Part shown: one piece after another, positions 39,006 through 47,635 of the stretch
How the letters are laid out: each line of letters begins with the position of its first letter
Position numbering within the stretch: the stretch's first letter is position 1
Assembly (NCBI RefSeq): GCF_030505615.1
Contig: NZ_CP129992.1
Coordinates: 1,364,001 to 1,428,000, forward strand
From: Salinibaculum rarum
GTDB taxonomy: Archaea > Halobacteriota > Halobacteria > Halobacteriales > Haloarculaceae
Direction of reading: 5' to 3'
DNA length: 64,000 nucleotides
Translations under genes and position numbers: made by a program
Notes under the pieces: model-generated
Told to the model about the DNA's origin: nothing
The model's input: only the letters and a program-made list of their open reading frames with translations
Databases searched by the model: none

Positions 39006-40607
39006 TCACTCCTGTGTGTCACCGCCGTATTCGTCTTCGAGCGCCTGGCGGTCGATTTTCGAGGGCCCACTCGTCGGCATCTCGTCGACGAAGGCGAGGT
39101 GTTTCGGAACCTTGAACGCCGCAATCTTGCCGTCGAGGTAGTCCTGTAACTCCTCGACGGTCAGGCTCTCGTCGCCCTCGACGACGGCTTTCCCGACTTC
39201 GCCCCACGTCCCGTCGGGGACGGGGACGACGATTACTTCTTCCACTTTCGGGTGGCCGGCGACGACGTCCTCGACTTCCGGCGGGAAGACGTTCTCGCCA
39301 CCGGAGACAAAGAGGTTCTTCTTGCGACCCTCGATGTAGTAGTAGCCGTCCTCGTCGACGCGAGCGAGGTCGCCGGTCGACACCCAGCCATCTCCGAATA
39401 CTTCGTCTGTTTCCTCCTCGTTTCGCCAGTAGCGGTCCCCCGAATGCGGCGATGCGAGTTCGAGTTCGCCGACCTCCCCTTGCGGGAGTTCGGTCTCGTC
39501 CTCGTCGACGATGCGAGCGTCGACGTACAGCCCGGGCATCCCGATGGAGGCGGTCTTCTCTCGCTCGAAGTTGTCGGGCATCGCGAAGTTGTTGGGGCCA
39601 CACTCGGTCAGACCGTAACCCTGTGAGAGGCCGATGCCGCGATTGCTCCAGGCCTCGATGATAGCGTCACGGCACGGCCCGCCCCCGCTCTTTGCAAAGC
39701 GCAGGCTGGAGAGGTCGGTGTCCGCCCACTGTTCGTCTTCGACCATGAACCGGAGGACGGCCGGCACGGCGACCAGCACCGAACACCGGTACTCCTCGAT
39801 GAGGTCGAGCACCTGCCGGGGGTCGAAGTCCCGGGAGATGAGGACCGTCCCGCCCATGTGGAAGAAGGGAATGGTGAGCACGTTCCACCCGCCGGTGTGA
39901 AACATCGGGAACACCATCGGCGTCACGTCGTCGGGCCGGAGCCCCCACGAGATGATGGTGTTGAAGGCGTTCCACATGATGCCGCCGTGGGTCTGGACGA
40001 CCTCTTTGGGCAGTCCCGTCGACCCGCCGGTGTGCAAGAACAGATGTGGGTCCGAGAGTGCAAGCTCGGGGCGCTCGACGGGTGTTCCGTCGGCGGGACG
40101 GATGTCGTCGAGTCCCTTCCACTCCTCGCCCTCCGGTCCGTTCTGTTCCCAGGTGTCTCCGCTATCCTCGGACGGGAGCCCGACGACCGGCGGGACGGCA
40201 AAGGTCCGGTCGGACCGCTGGAGGGCATCGTTGACATCACCCTCGAAGGGCTTCTCGACGAACAACATCGCCGGCTCGACGTCGTTGAGCATCTCCGTAA
40301 TCTCGCGGGGTGCCAGCCGGTAGGAGAGGGGTGCGAGAATCGCGCCGACTTTCGCCGTCGCGAAGTAGAGGTCGACCAGTTCCGGCCGATTTCGGGAGAC
40401 GACGGCGATACGGTCGCCCTTCTCGACGCCGTGGTTGCGCAGTAGTCGCGCCATCCGATTCGCCCGCTCGTCGAGTTCCGCGTAGGTGAACTCCTCGCCG
40501 GTGTCGGCGTCGACGAGCCCGATACGGTCGGGTGAGAGTTGCGCGCGCCGTTCGCTCAGTGCTCCGACCCAGCCGTACAGTCGCTCGCCGTGATTGTGTA
40601 CTGTCAT
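39006..40607 (-). CDS. AMP-dependent acyl-CoA synthetase
   Basis: 533-residue acyl- or aryl-CoA ligase. The P-loop is LHTGGSTGLPKEV (a G in place of the usual S in TSG), then QGYGLTECGPN, GWVSTGDLARVDEDGYYYIEGRKK and the C-terminal catalytic Lys in PTSGPSKIDRQAL. The last is PSKIDR where most carry GKI. It likely activates a medium or aromatic acid. Start ATG 40607 (MTVHNHGERL) has a GGAGGAG ribosome site 12 bases earlier. The KAS III-like gene is 148 bases downstream, so they could act in one pathway. AT-rich gap 38858-39005 holds a TATA-like ACTTAATT for the KAS gene. Confidence 0.88.
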   Translation of the reverse strand: MTVHNHGERLYGWVGALSERRAQLSPDRIGLVDADTGEEFTYAELDERANRMARLLRNHGVEKGDRIAVVSRNRPELVDLYFATAKVGAILAPLSYRLAPREITEMLNDVEPAMLFVEKPFEGDVNDALQRSDRTFAVPPVVGLPSEDSGDTWEQNGPEGEEWKGLDDIRPADGTPVERPELALSDPHLFLHTGGSTGLPKEVVQTHGGIMWNAFNTIISWGLRPDDVTPMVFPMFHTGGWNVLTIPFFHMGGTVLISRDFDPRQVLDLIEEYRCSVLVAVPAVLRFMVEDEQWADTDLSSLRFAKSGGGPCRDAIIEAWSNRGIGLSQGYGLTECGPNNFAMPDNFEREKTASIGMPGLYVDARIVDEDETELPQGEVGELELASPHSGDRYWRNEEETDEVFGDGWVSTGDLARVDEDGYYYIEGRKKNLFVSGGENVFPPEVEDVVAGHPKVEEVIVVPVPDGTWGEVGKAVVEGDESLTVEELQDYLDGKIAAFKVPKHLAFVDEMPTSGPSKIDRQALEDEYGGDTQE

Positions 40608-40839
40608 GATTGTGACTGTCTCCTCCACTCGGGCCGTCGGCGACTGTTGGCCCCTCCCGCGTCAGAGCGGGCCGTGAGCGTCCCGTCGATATCGACCGAC
40701 GGTGCCGACGCGAGTGTGGGTGTGAGTGTGACACAACCCGGTACAAATCCCCCGATAAAAATAGTTCAGATTTGAGTCGGGCCGAATACCGCGCCGGGTG
40801 ACACCGCTGGGCGTTTCTCCGGAATGAATGGGGGCGCCG

Positions 40840-41625
40840 TCAGGACTGTTCGGTGTGTTCGTCGATATGTGCGAGCAGTCGCTCCGTGACCGCCCGCGAG
40901 TGCTCGACGAAACAGAGGTGTCGCCCCTCGACTGCCTCGCCGGTCCCTTTCGGTAACGTCTCTGCCAGGCGCTGGGCCGCCGCCGGGTCGACGACCGGGT
41001 CCGCACGGCCCCAGCAGACCAGCGTCGGCAGTGTCACCTCGTACAGCGGACCGGCTTCGAACGTCTCCATCGCTGCCGTCTGGGCGGAGACTGCAGCAGG
41101 CGTCGCGTCCTCGCTTTGGCGCCATTCGACAATCCGGTCGACGAGGTCCGGACGAGCGTCGCGAAACGACGGTGAGAACGCACCCGAGAGCGACGCCCGG
41201 AGCGACTCCCTGTCGCGTTCTTCGGGGAACAGCGACCCCAGCGCACCGGTATCGATGTCGTCCCCGTCGGCGGCGGTACACAGCAGCGTCAGCGTCCGCG
41301 CGCGGTCGTACTCGCGGGCGTAGCGGAGCGCGACCATCCCGCCAAGGCCCGCACCGACGACGTGTGTGCGGTCGATGCCAGCGTCTCGTAGCACCGCCTC
41401 GAAATCCGCCGCGAGCGTGTCCACGTCGTACGGCCCCGGCAGGGCGTCCGACTGGCCGGTGCCGCGGAGGTCCCACACCAGCGACTCCCGCGGGCCGGCG
41501 ACGGCCCGATGTTGCCATCCCCACAGCCACGCGCCGTAGCCCGCGTCTGCGACGAACGCCACCGTCTCGCCGTCCCCCGCAGTGTCGTAGTGCACTCCGA
41601 CCCCGTTGCGTGTCACCGTCGGCAT
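40840..41625 (-). CDS. Alpha/beta hydrolase-fold protein lacking the nucleophile Ser
   Basis: 261-residue alpha/beta hydrolase. It shows an aromatic-rich loop after strand 3 (DAGYGAWLWGWQ), the LRGTGQSD loop, an acid Asp in CWGRADPVVDP and a His in EGRHLCFVEHS. The nucleophile elbow reads GAGLGGMVA, in which the normal catalytic Ser of GxSxG is Gly, confirmed on the DNA. It should not hydrolyse by the usual route, so it may be a non-enzymatic or atypical member. Start ATG 41625 (MPTVTRNGVGVHYD) is preceded by GGTGGT. The frame open from 42064 is in another frame and is spurious. Confidence 0.8.
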   Translation of the reverse strand: MPTVTRNGVGVHYDTAGDGETVAFVADAGYGAWLWGWQHRAVAGPRESLVWDLRGTGQSDALPGPYDVDTLAADFEAVLRDAGIDRTHVVGAGLGGMVALRYAREYDRARTLTLLCTAADGDDIDTGALGSLFPEERDRESLRASLSGAFSPSFRDARPDLVDRIVEWRQSEDATPAAVSAQTAAMETFEAGPLYEVTLPTLVCWGRADPVVDPAAAQRLAETLPKGTGEAVEGRHLCFVEHSRAVTERLLAHIDEHTEQS

Positions 41626-41755
41626 ACCACCGCCTTCGTGGCCCCGCGGTGACTGTCCTTCGTTTCTCCTCGCGCTCGACTCGATACTCACAGAGGACCT
41701 CTGCTCTCGGGGGCAAGCATTTGTACGGTGACCCCCTCGTGGTACTCGCATCGCT

Positions 41756-42025
41756 ATGAGACCATGCCAGAACTGTCAGGCGGACATCGACGAGTATCTC
41801 TTGGATAAACAACTCGACCCCCTGCGTGAGCTCACAGCCGACGACTTCAACGTCTGTGCGGACTGTGCGACCGTCGTTACAGATGCCTGCGTGGAGTGCG
41901 GCGATGCGGTGTATGTCCCCCGAAGCGAGTCGACCGCCCCCGACTACTGTCCAGCGTGTCGGTCCGACCTCATCGACCAGACCGGGCACGACCCCGGCTG
42001 GAACGCCACAACCGTCTCGTTCTGA
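41756..42025 (+). CDS. Small zinc-finger protein with three CxxC pairs
   Basis: 89 residues with C-x2-C pairs CQNC (4-7), CADC, CVEC and CPAC. The spacing suggests two zinc sites. ATG 41756 follows a TATA-like CATTTGTA by 33 bases, so it is its own unit. Part of the large haloarchaeal set of small CxxC proteins. Partner or DNA/RNA target unknown. Confidence 0.75.
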   Translation: MRPCQNCQADIDEYLLDKQLDPLRELTADDFNVCADCATVVTDACVECGDAVYVPRSESTAPDYCPACRSDLIDQTGHDPGWNATTVSF

Positions 42026-42153
42026 CCGGTTCCGTTCCCGTCTTTCTATTTTTGGTGCAGTCATTGCAGTATGAAGCAGGCCGAGTGCGCCAGCGGCTGC
42101 CCTCCAGCCAGTTCACGAAAATTAATCAGTGTCGACGAAGGAGTCCGTCGTAC

Positions 42154-42300
42154 ATGGGGTTACTTGGACTCATCCGCGACACAGGCGGTGGAACTGACAG
42201 TACCCTACGCGAGTGCCGAAATTGCGGCCTGAAGGTCGATTCTGACGACGACGTGTGTCCTGCGTGTGCGTCGACTGAGATTGCCAGTTACACGCTCTAG
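42154..42300 (+). CDS. 48-residue zinc-ribbon protein
   Basis: ATG 42154 to TAG 42300 encodes MGLLGLIRDTGGGTDSTLRE followed by CRNCGLKVD and CPACASTEIASYTL. One zinc ribbon of two CxxC pairs. A TATA-like AAAATTAATC lies 28 bases before the ATG. The frame open from 41896 overlaps the previous gene and is not used. Function unknown; similar proteins are common in haloarchaea. Confidence 0.75.
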   Translation: MGLLGLIRDTGGGTDSTLRECRNCGLKVDSDDDVCPACASTEIASYTL

Positions 42301-42429
42301 TAGAGCGGACCGCGACACACTGGCCACTGGAAAACTCACAGCCACGTCGAAACTTCTCCCGGCCATAGAACGACGACCACCACCGACACCGAGGCCTGAT
42401 TCGCTGTCACCGTCACTTCGTGGCGCCGC

Positions 42430-42566
42430 ACTCCCCGTGTTTTGTTGCTCACGCGTTTGCTTTTCAAAAGATAGTGATGATTAAATCAATATATAATGGA
42501 TTTTCCGATACAAAATATTACTATTTCGAACCTCTTATCCGTCTAAGGGTACAATTGTGTATTGCA
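42430..42566. other. AT-rich intergenic island
   Basis: A roughly 100-base stretch far more AT-rich than the rest of the window (for example TAAATCAATATATAATGGAT near 42482). It precedes a 40-codon ORF. It may be a promoter-rich or transferred segment, or a remnant of a mobile element. No terminal repeats are visible. The remaining part of 42301-42429 shows nothing recognisable. Confidence 0.5.
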
Positions 42567-42689
42567 ATGGAAGGTAAGAAAATGACTCCCGAAAGTGGCC
42601 CAGCACGACTGAAAGACAACCCGCGACCCGAAGACCTCAACGCAGCGACCAGCCCGGCCGCACGCCTGCTCCGATGGCTGCGCGCCTGA
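42567..42689 (+). CDS. Possible 40-residue protein in the AT-rich island
   Basis: ATG 42567 encodes MEGKKMTPESGPARLKDNPR and then PEDLNAATSPAARLLRWLRA before TGA. Basic and proline-rich, unlike the acidic proteins around it. Weak evidence: an AT-rich promoter precedes it and a T-rich stretch (42698-42709) follows it. No recognisable family. Confidence 0.35.
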   Translation: MEGKKMTPESGPARLKDNPRPEDLNAATSPAARLLRWLRA

Positions 42690-42697
42690 TTGTAGGT

Positions 42698-42709
42698 TCT
42701 TTTATTTTG
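42698..42709 (+). terminator. T-rich stretch after the 40-codon ORF
   Basis: TTCTTTTATTTT nine bases after the ORF stop, the style of archaeal terminator. It supports transcription of the upstream AT-rich segment. No stem precedes it. Confidence 0.4.
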
Positions 42710-42836
42710 CGTCGGTAATGTGGAGGAACTCCTAGCCGCTGGCGTGGAGACTCCGATAGTGGACGTTTCGACTGTCACAGTGTGAGAGGCGGAGACTTCT
42801 GTGTAGTTGAGACAGACCATCTTTTTCCCATTCGGA

Positions 42837-42853
42837 TGAGCGCAGAACGCTCA
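42837..42853. other. Perfect short hairpin downstream of alaS
   Basis: TGAGCG-CAGAA-CGCTCA, a six-base stem with a five-base loop, in the 226-base gap 42690-42915. No T-tract follows on either strand at once, so it may be an RNA structure element of the alaS 3' end. Confidence 0.35.
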
Positions 42854-42876
42854 CTGCTCACGGCAAAAACATGGGT

Positions 42877-42909
42877 GAAAAAGTCGGACGCTCGCTTCGC
42901 TTGCGTCCG
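42877..42909 (-). terminator. Hairpin plus T-tract terminator for alaS
   Basis: Just after the alaS stop, the minus strand has stem CGGACGC/GCGTCCG (42885-42909 on the plus strand) followed by CTTTTTC. It has an intrinsic-terminator look, which archaea use less often than bacteria. The 42690-42836 part of the gap shows no gene I can support. Confidence 0.6.
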
Positions 42910-42915
42910 TGACCC

Positions 42916-45696
42916 CTAGGCGCTGCTGACCTGCGCGAGAATATCGGGGACGGCCTCGAGTGCGTCGTCGAGACTGTCGCCGTCGGGACCGCCACCCTGT
43001 GCGAAGTCCGGTGGGCCACCGCCGCCGCCACCGACGCGCTGGGCGAGCTGGCCGACCACGTCACCGGCGTCGATACCGACACCGTCGGGGACGGCGACGA
43101 CGAACTGTGCGCCGTCGGCTCCCGAGCCAATCACGGCGACTTTGCCCTCGTCGACGAGCGCGTTCGCCGTCGCGCGGAGTTCGTCCATGTCGCCGTCGAG
43201 GCGCTGGACGACGGCCGTCGTCCCGGCAACTTCGACTGCCTCGCCGTCGCCGCCACCGCTCGCGCGGACTTCCGCGAGTTCCTCTTTGAGCTCCTCGATT
43301 TGCTTGCCGCGTGCCTTCCACTCGTCGAAAAAGCGCTGTGCGGTCTCGGGCACTTCCTCGGGGGTCACATCGAGGACGTCGGCGGCTTCATCGAGTGCGC
43401 GCTCGGTGCGCTGGGTGGCCGCGACTGCCGCGTCGCCGGCCGCGTAGGTCAGGCGGATGACGCCGTCCTGGATACGCTCGGTATTCAGCAGTTTGATAGC
43501 GCCGATGTCGCCGGTCCGCGAGACGTGGGTTCCGCCACAGGCCTGAGTGTCCTCGCCGACCGTGATGAGCCGAATCTGCTCGCCCTCGGGAATCCCACCC
43601 TGGTAGATGTCGAAGCCGTACTCGCTTTCGGCGTCGTTTCGGTCGGGCCAGGCCTGGCTGACCTGGACGTTGTTCATCACGATTTCGTTGGCGAGTTGCT
43701 CGATTTCCTCGAGTTGGTCGCGTGTAATCGACTCGTAGTGTTTGATGTCCAGGCGCGCGCTGTCGGTGTGTTTCTGGGCGCCGGCCTGGCGGACGTGCTC
43801 ACCCAGCACCTGCCGGGCGGCGTGGCCGACGATGTGTGTCGCGGTGTGGTGGCGCATCAGACGCCGGCGCCGGGTCCCGTCGACCTGTCCGCGGACGAAC
43901 TCGCCTTTGCCGGGGTCGGTGTCCGTGTGGTGGAGGATGACTCCGTCGACGCGCTGTGTGTCGGTCACGTCGACGGTCACGTCGTCGGTCGCGAGCGTCC
44001 CGTGGTCTGCGGGCTGGCCACCGCCTTCGGGGTAGAACATCGTCTGGTCGAGAACCACGTCGTAGCCGTCCTCGCGCTCGAAGACGTCGAGCACCATCGC
44101 CTCGAACTCCATGCGCTCCTGGTCGTCGTAGTACAGCCGGTCGGTCTCGGGCAAGTCGGCCAGACGTTCCGTGTCGAGGTCCGTCGTCTCGGCCTCCTCG
44201 TCGTCGGCATCGTCGCTGTGACGCTGTGCCACAAGCGAGTAGAAGTCGTCGGGGACGTCGACCGTTGCACCCTGTTGCTCGGCGATTTCGGCCACCATGT
44301 CGGGCTGGATGCCGTGCGAGTCGTACAGTTCGAGCAGTTCCGCGGTCGGAATCGGCTCGCCCTCGCGGGCGTACTCCTCGGCCAGTTGCTCGACCTTTCG
44401 CGACCCGCGGTCCAGCGTCTCGCGGTACTTCTCGACTTCCGTCCGGACGACGTCACGGACCGTCTCGCGGTTCTCGTAGCCGAGGCGGTCGGCCTGCATG
44501 TCGACGAGTTCGTCGAGCGGCGCGTCGACACCGACGTTGTCACAGAGCCGCTTGGTCCGGCGAAGAACCATCCGCGCGAGATAGCCCGTTCCGACGTTCG
44601 AGGGGACGATGCCGTCGCCGAACATGTACGCCAGCGTCCGGCAGTGGTCGGCAATCGCGTAGATTGTCTCCAGTGGCTCAAGCAGTTCGCGGAGTTCGTC
44701 GACGTCGACGCCGAGCTGGTCGGCGATGTCGCCGCGTGCGGCTTCTACGTCGTCGACGTCGTCGATGTCGAGATTTCCGGAGAGGCGGGCGGCGTCGTGG
44801 ACGATAGCGGCTTCCTCGTCGGTGTGGGAGACGCCGGCGTTGTCCTTGAGGAACGCTATCATCTCTGGGTAGACGGCCTCGTAGACGGTCGGGGTGCCCT
44901 GGCTCATCCAGGTCCACCGTTCGAGTCCGTACCCGGTGTCGACGACGTAGGTGTCCATCCGGGAGTAGCGGTTCCCGTCTTTCATCTCGAACTCGCCCTC
45001 TTCGTCCTGTTCGAGCGACATGAACACGAGCGTCGCCAGTTCGGCGCCCTTGTAGATGACCTCGAAGGCCGGTCCGGCGTTGCCGCCGCCGACCCAGGGG
45101 TCCTCGATGTACGTTACCTCGTCGAGGTCAGCGCCGAGTTCCGCGAGCAGTTCGTCACAGTACTGGACCGTCTCGTCTTTCCAGTAGACTTCGCCCTCGT
45201 AGGCGTACTCGCCGTCGGCGTCCTCGCGGGCGTTGAAGGCGTGGTGAGCCATCATCTCGAAGGCCATCGTGTGGCGGCCGGTCTTGCCCACGTTGTCGAT
45301 GTCCTGCATCCGGATGCAGGGCTGGCTGATCGTGAGTGGGTTCGCCGGCGGCGGCGTCGTGCCCGAGGTGACGAGTGGCTGGAAGTCGTAAATCGACGCC
45401 TGGGTCAGCAACACGTCGTCGCGCCAGCGGTTGGCCGCGACGGGGTAGGGGTCGATGCGGGTGTGGTCCCGCTCCTCGAAGTAGGAGAGAAACGCCTCGC
45501 GCATCTCTTCGAGGCTGTAAGATTCTGCGAAGCCGGGGTCGTCGATGAACTCGTACTCCGCACAGGGCGGTTCACCACACGTCGACCGGGACTCGTCGCG
45601 CGTCCAGAAGTTGGCTCCACACTCCGTACAGTCCAGTCTGTGGAAGCCGTTGTCCGCGAAGTAGTCCAGTTGGTATTCCTCCTCCAAATCGCTCAT
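42916..45696 (-). CDS. alaS: Alanine-tRNA ligase
   Basis: 926-residue class II synthetase. A cysteine-rich N-terminal zinc patch ([15 protein letters not shown]) is typical of archaeal AlaRS. The catalytic core holds [21 protein letters not shown] and the [10 protein letters not shown] region. The editing domain has [11 protein letters not shown] and [12 protein letters not shown], the zinc site that removes mischarged serine or glycine. The C-Ala region is Gly-rich ([15 protein letters not shown]). Normal length. Monocistronic, followed by a terminator, and preceded by rfcS about 100 bases away on the same strand. Confidence 0.97.
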   Translation of the reverse strand: MSDLEEEYQLDYFADNGFHRLDCTECGANFWTRDESRSTCGEPPCAEYEFIDDPGFAESYSLEEMREAFLSYFEERDHTRIDPYPVAANRWRDDVLLTQASIYDFQPLVTSGTTPPPANPLTISQPCIRMQDIDNVGKTGRHTMAFEMMAHHAFNAREDADGEYAYEGEVYWKDETVQYCDELLAELGADLDEVTYIEDPWVGGGNAGPAFEVIYKGAELATLVFMSLEQDEEGEFEMKDGNRYSRMDTYVVDTGYGLERWTWMSQGTPTVYEAVYPEMIAFLKDNAGVSHTDEEAAIVHDAARLSGNLDIDDVDDVEAARGDIADQLGVDVDELRELLEPLETIYAIADHCRTLAYMFGDGIVPSNVGTGYLARMVLRRTKRLCDNVGVDAPLDELVDMQADRLGYENRETVRDVVRTEVEKYRETLDRGSRKVEQLAEEYAREGEPIPTAELLELYDSHGIQPDMVAEIAEQQGATVDVPDDFYSLVAQRHSDDADDEEAETTDLDTERLADLPETDRLYYDDQERMEFEAMVLDVFEREDGYDVVLDQTMFYPEGGGQPADHGTLATDDVTVDVTDTQRVDGVILHHTDTDPGKGEFVRGQVDGTRRRRLMRHHTATHIVGHAARQVLGEHVRQAGAQKHTDSARLDIKHYESITRDQLEEIEQLANEIVMNNVQVSQAWPDRNDAESEYGFDIYQGGIPEGEQIRLITVGEDTQACGGTHVSRTGDIGAIKLLNTERIQDGVIRLTYAAGDAAVAATQRTERALDEAADVLDVTPEEVPETAQRFFDEWKARGKQIEELKEELAEVRASGGGDGEAVEVAGTTAVVQRLDGDMDELRATANALVDEGKVAVIGSGADGAQFVVAVPDGVGIDAGDVVGQLAQRVGGGGGGPPDFAQGGGPDGDSLDDALEAVPDILAQVSSA

Positions 45697-45800
45697 CCGT
45701 TGCTCTAGGGTGGCCTATCAGACCCTAAAACAGTTCCGAACGGGTGGTCGCTCGTCGAACAGTGTCCCCGCCCCAGGCGACCGCTGGCCGGTGCGTTCCG

Positions 45801-46775
45801 TCACTCGTCGAGTGCCAGCGACGCCAGCAACGCTTCCAGTTGAATCCGCTCGTTTGCGCCCGCAGTGATGCGGTAGTCGGCTTCCCCGATGCGGTCGAGC
45901 AGTTGTACGGCCGCCTCGTCGCCGAGGTCGAACTCCCAGACCGAGCGGTGGAGCTGGTCGATGATGTCGCCGCCGGCGATACCCTCCTCGGTGATGAGCT
46001 GGTCCAGCCGCGAGCGCGCGGCCGTGAAATCGCCCGAGAGCGCGAGTGTCACCATCTCGTTGATTTCCTCCGGACGGGCCGTGGAGGTAATCTCGAAGAC
46101 CGCTTGCTCGTCGACGGTGCCGCCCGTGACTGCCGCGGCCTGCAACCCGTTGATGGCTTTGCGCATATCGCCGTCTGCGGCGTAGACCAGCGCGTCGACG
46201 CCGTCGTCGGTGACGGTGATACCTTCTGCCTCGGCAATCTTTCGGACCTGCGATTCGACTGCCTCGTCGCCCAGCGGCGAGAACCGGAAGACGGCACACC
46301 GCGACTGGATGGGGTCGATAATCTGACTGGAGTAGTTACACGAGAGGATAAACCGGACGTTGTTCGAGAACTGCTCCATCGTCCGGCGAAGCGCTGACTG
46401 AGCGTCAGATGTGAGTGCGTCGGCCTCGTCGAGGAATATAATCCGGTAGTCGACGCCGCCAAACGAAGTCCGTGCGAACGACTTTATCCTGTCTCGGACC
46501 ACGTCGATACCCCGCTCGTCGGAGGCGTTGAGTTCGAGGAAGTGCTCTTCCCAGTCCTCGCCGTAGAGGCCGCGGGCGATAGCCACGGCAGAGGTGGTCT
46601 TGCCGATACCGGCTGGTCCCGCGAACAGGCAGTGTGACAGCTCGTTTCGCTCGACGTAACTCTCCAGGCGCTCCGTAATCGTCTCCTGTCCGACAACCTC
46701 GTCGAGTGTCTGCGGGCGGTACTTCTCCAGCCAGATTTCCTCGCGGCCGGTCCCCGTCTGTTCGGCCTCGCTCAT
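45801..46775 (-). CDS. rfcS: Replication factor C small subunit
   Basis: 324-residue clamp-loader ATPase. [17 protein letters not shown], Walker A GPAGIGKT (53-60), Walker [10 protein letters not shown], the SRC box [16 protein letters not shown] and sensor 2 GDMRKAIN are all present. Loads the PCNA clamp. No intein, unlike some archaeal rfcS genes. ATG 46775 ([10 protein letters not shown]) is used; the frame extends to 46868 without support. The divergent samp2 gene starts 98 bases away, so they share a promoter region. Confidence 0.96.
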   Translation of the reverse strand: MSEAEQTGTGREEIWLEKYRPQTLDEVVGQETITERLESYVERNELSHCLFAGPAGIGKTTSAVAIARGLYGEDWEEHFLELNASDERGIDVVRDRIKSFARTSFGGVDYRIIFLDEADALTSDAQSALRRTMEQFSNNVRFILSCNYSSQIIDPIQSRCAVFRFSPLGDEAVESQVRKIAEAEGITVTDDGVDALVYAADGDMRKAINGLQAAAVTGGTVDEQAVFEITSTARPEEINEMVTLALSGDFTAARSRLDQLITEEGIAGGDIIDQLHRSVWEFDLGDEAAVQLLDRIGEADYRITAGANERIQLEALLASLALDE

Positions 46776-46873
46776 GCCAGAACGGAGTGGCGGGGCCGGC
46801 ATAAACCCCGCGAGTGGCCGCCGGCGACGCCACGTTCCGACACGCTCAAACACTGCCAGCACCGACAACGGGT

Positions 46874-47077
46874 ATGGTCACGGTCGAACTCGTCGGCGAG
46901 GGGAGTCGAAACGTCTCCGTCGACGGGGACACCACCTACGGGGAGTTGCTCGCGCCCTTCGACGTGAGTCCCCACGAGGTCACGCTGACCGTCGACGGCA
47001 GTCCCGTCCCGGAGGACGCACCCGTCGACGAATCTGTCGACCGCGTGCGCGTGGTCAGACTCATCAAGGGCGGATAG
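46874..47077 (+). CDS. samp2: Ubiquitin-like small archaeal modifier protein (SAMP2-like)
   Basis: 67 residues with a beta-grasp fold and C-terminal Gly-Gly (RVVRLIKGG). It matches the Haloferax SAMP2 pattern: [49 protein letters not shown]2 is adenylated by UbaA (E1-like) and joined to protein lysines, and also serves as a sulfur carrier for tRNA thiolation. ATG 46874; the longer frame from 46814 is antisense to rfcS. Divergent from rfcS. The Lys next to Gly-Gly is kept, as in Haloferax SAMP2. Confidence 0.88.
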   Translation: MVTVELVGEGSRNVSVDGDTTYGELLAPFDVSPHEVTLTVDGSPVPEDAPVDESVDRVRVVRLIKGG

Positions 47078-47102
47078 GCTCGCCGACTCTTTTCGACAGC
47101 AC

Positions 47103-47606
47103 TCACTCTTCGGTGTCGTCGTCGGCGACTGTATGGGCGTATTCCTCGAACAGCTCCTGTCGGTCTGCGAGAATTTCCTCGACGCTCTCCCCGTCGGTGA
47201 CTTGCTGGAGGTCTTCGAGTAGCGCCTGCCTGAACTCTAGCTCGATGTCCGTGCTGTCGTCGAAAATTCGCTCTGCGACGGCGCCGGCCTGTTTGCCCTC
47301 CAGCACCCACTCGTGGCTGTCGGCCAGCGTGGCGCACGCGCCACAGACGACGTGGCCACAGGCGGCCGGTTCGTCCTCGTCGGTGTGGTCACACGCCGCC
47401 GGGTCCGCACAGACCAGCGCCGCGTGTGCCGGGTTCTCCGGCCAGCCGAGCCAGTCGTCACAGTCGGGGCAGTACCACTCGAAGACCGAGAGTCGGTCGT
47501 CGCCCTGTCGCTCGACGTTCTCCGCCGGGATGTCGCCGGGGTCGTATCGGGGCTCGTCGACGTGATGGCGTTCTACCACGGATTGGACTGCTGTTCGTGT
47601 CCCCAC
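47103..47606 (-). CDS. Uncharacterised Cys-rich haloarchaeal protein
   Basis: 167 residues with a zinc-type cluster: CPDCDDWLG, CADPAACDH, CGHVVCGAC. The N-terminal start is uncertain: the frame opens at GTG 47606 and a second GTG at codon 10 gives VVERHHVDEPRYDPGD. The C-terminal helix is acidic (LLEDLQQVTDGESVEEILADRQELFEEYAH). I do not recognise the family. It lies 30 bases after the YchF-like gene on the same strand, so it may be co-transcribed. Confidence 0.65.
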   Translation of the reverse strand: MGTRTAVQSVVERHHVDEPRYDPGDIPAENVERQGDDRLSVFEWYCPDCDDWLGWPENPAHAALVCADPAACDHTDEDEPAACGHVVCGACATLADSHEWVLEGKQAGAVAERIFDDSTDIELEFRQALLEDLQQVTDGESVEEILADRQELFEEYAHTVADDDTEE

Positions 47607-47635
47607 ACATCAAGTGTTGGGACGGCACCGCAACT

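Noticed and set aside
40766..42064. 432-codon frame covering the hydrolase and the zinc-finger gene
   Set aside because: It is Arg-rich, spans two genes and has no domain; the hydrolase frame has the family motifs.
42521..42820. 99-codon minus-strand frame over the AT-rich island
   Set aside because: Its composition looks non-coding and no family features are visible; the plus-strand 40-codon ORF is slightly better supported.
43300..45708. 802-codon open frame on the plus strand
   Set aside because: It lies entirely antisense to alaS, whose motifs are unmistakable. Long antisense frames are common in GC-rich haloarchaeal DNA.
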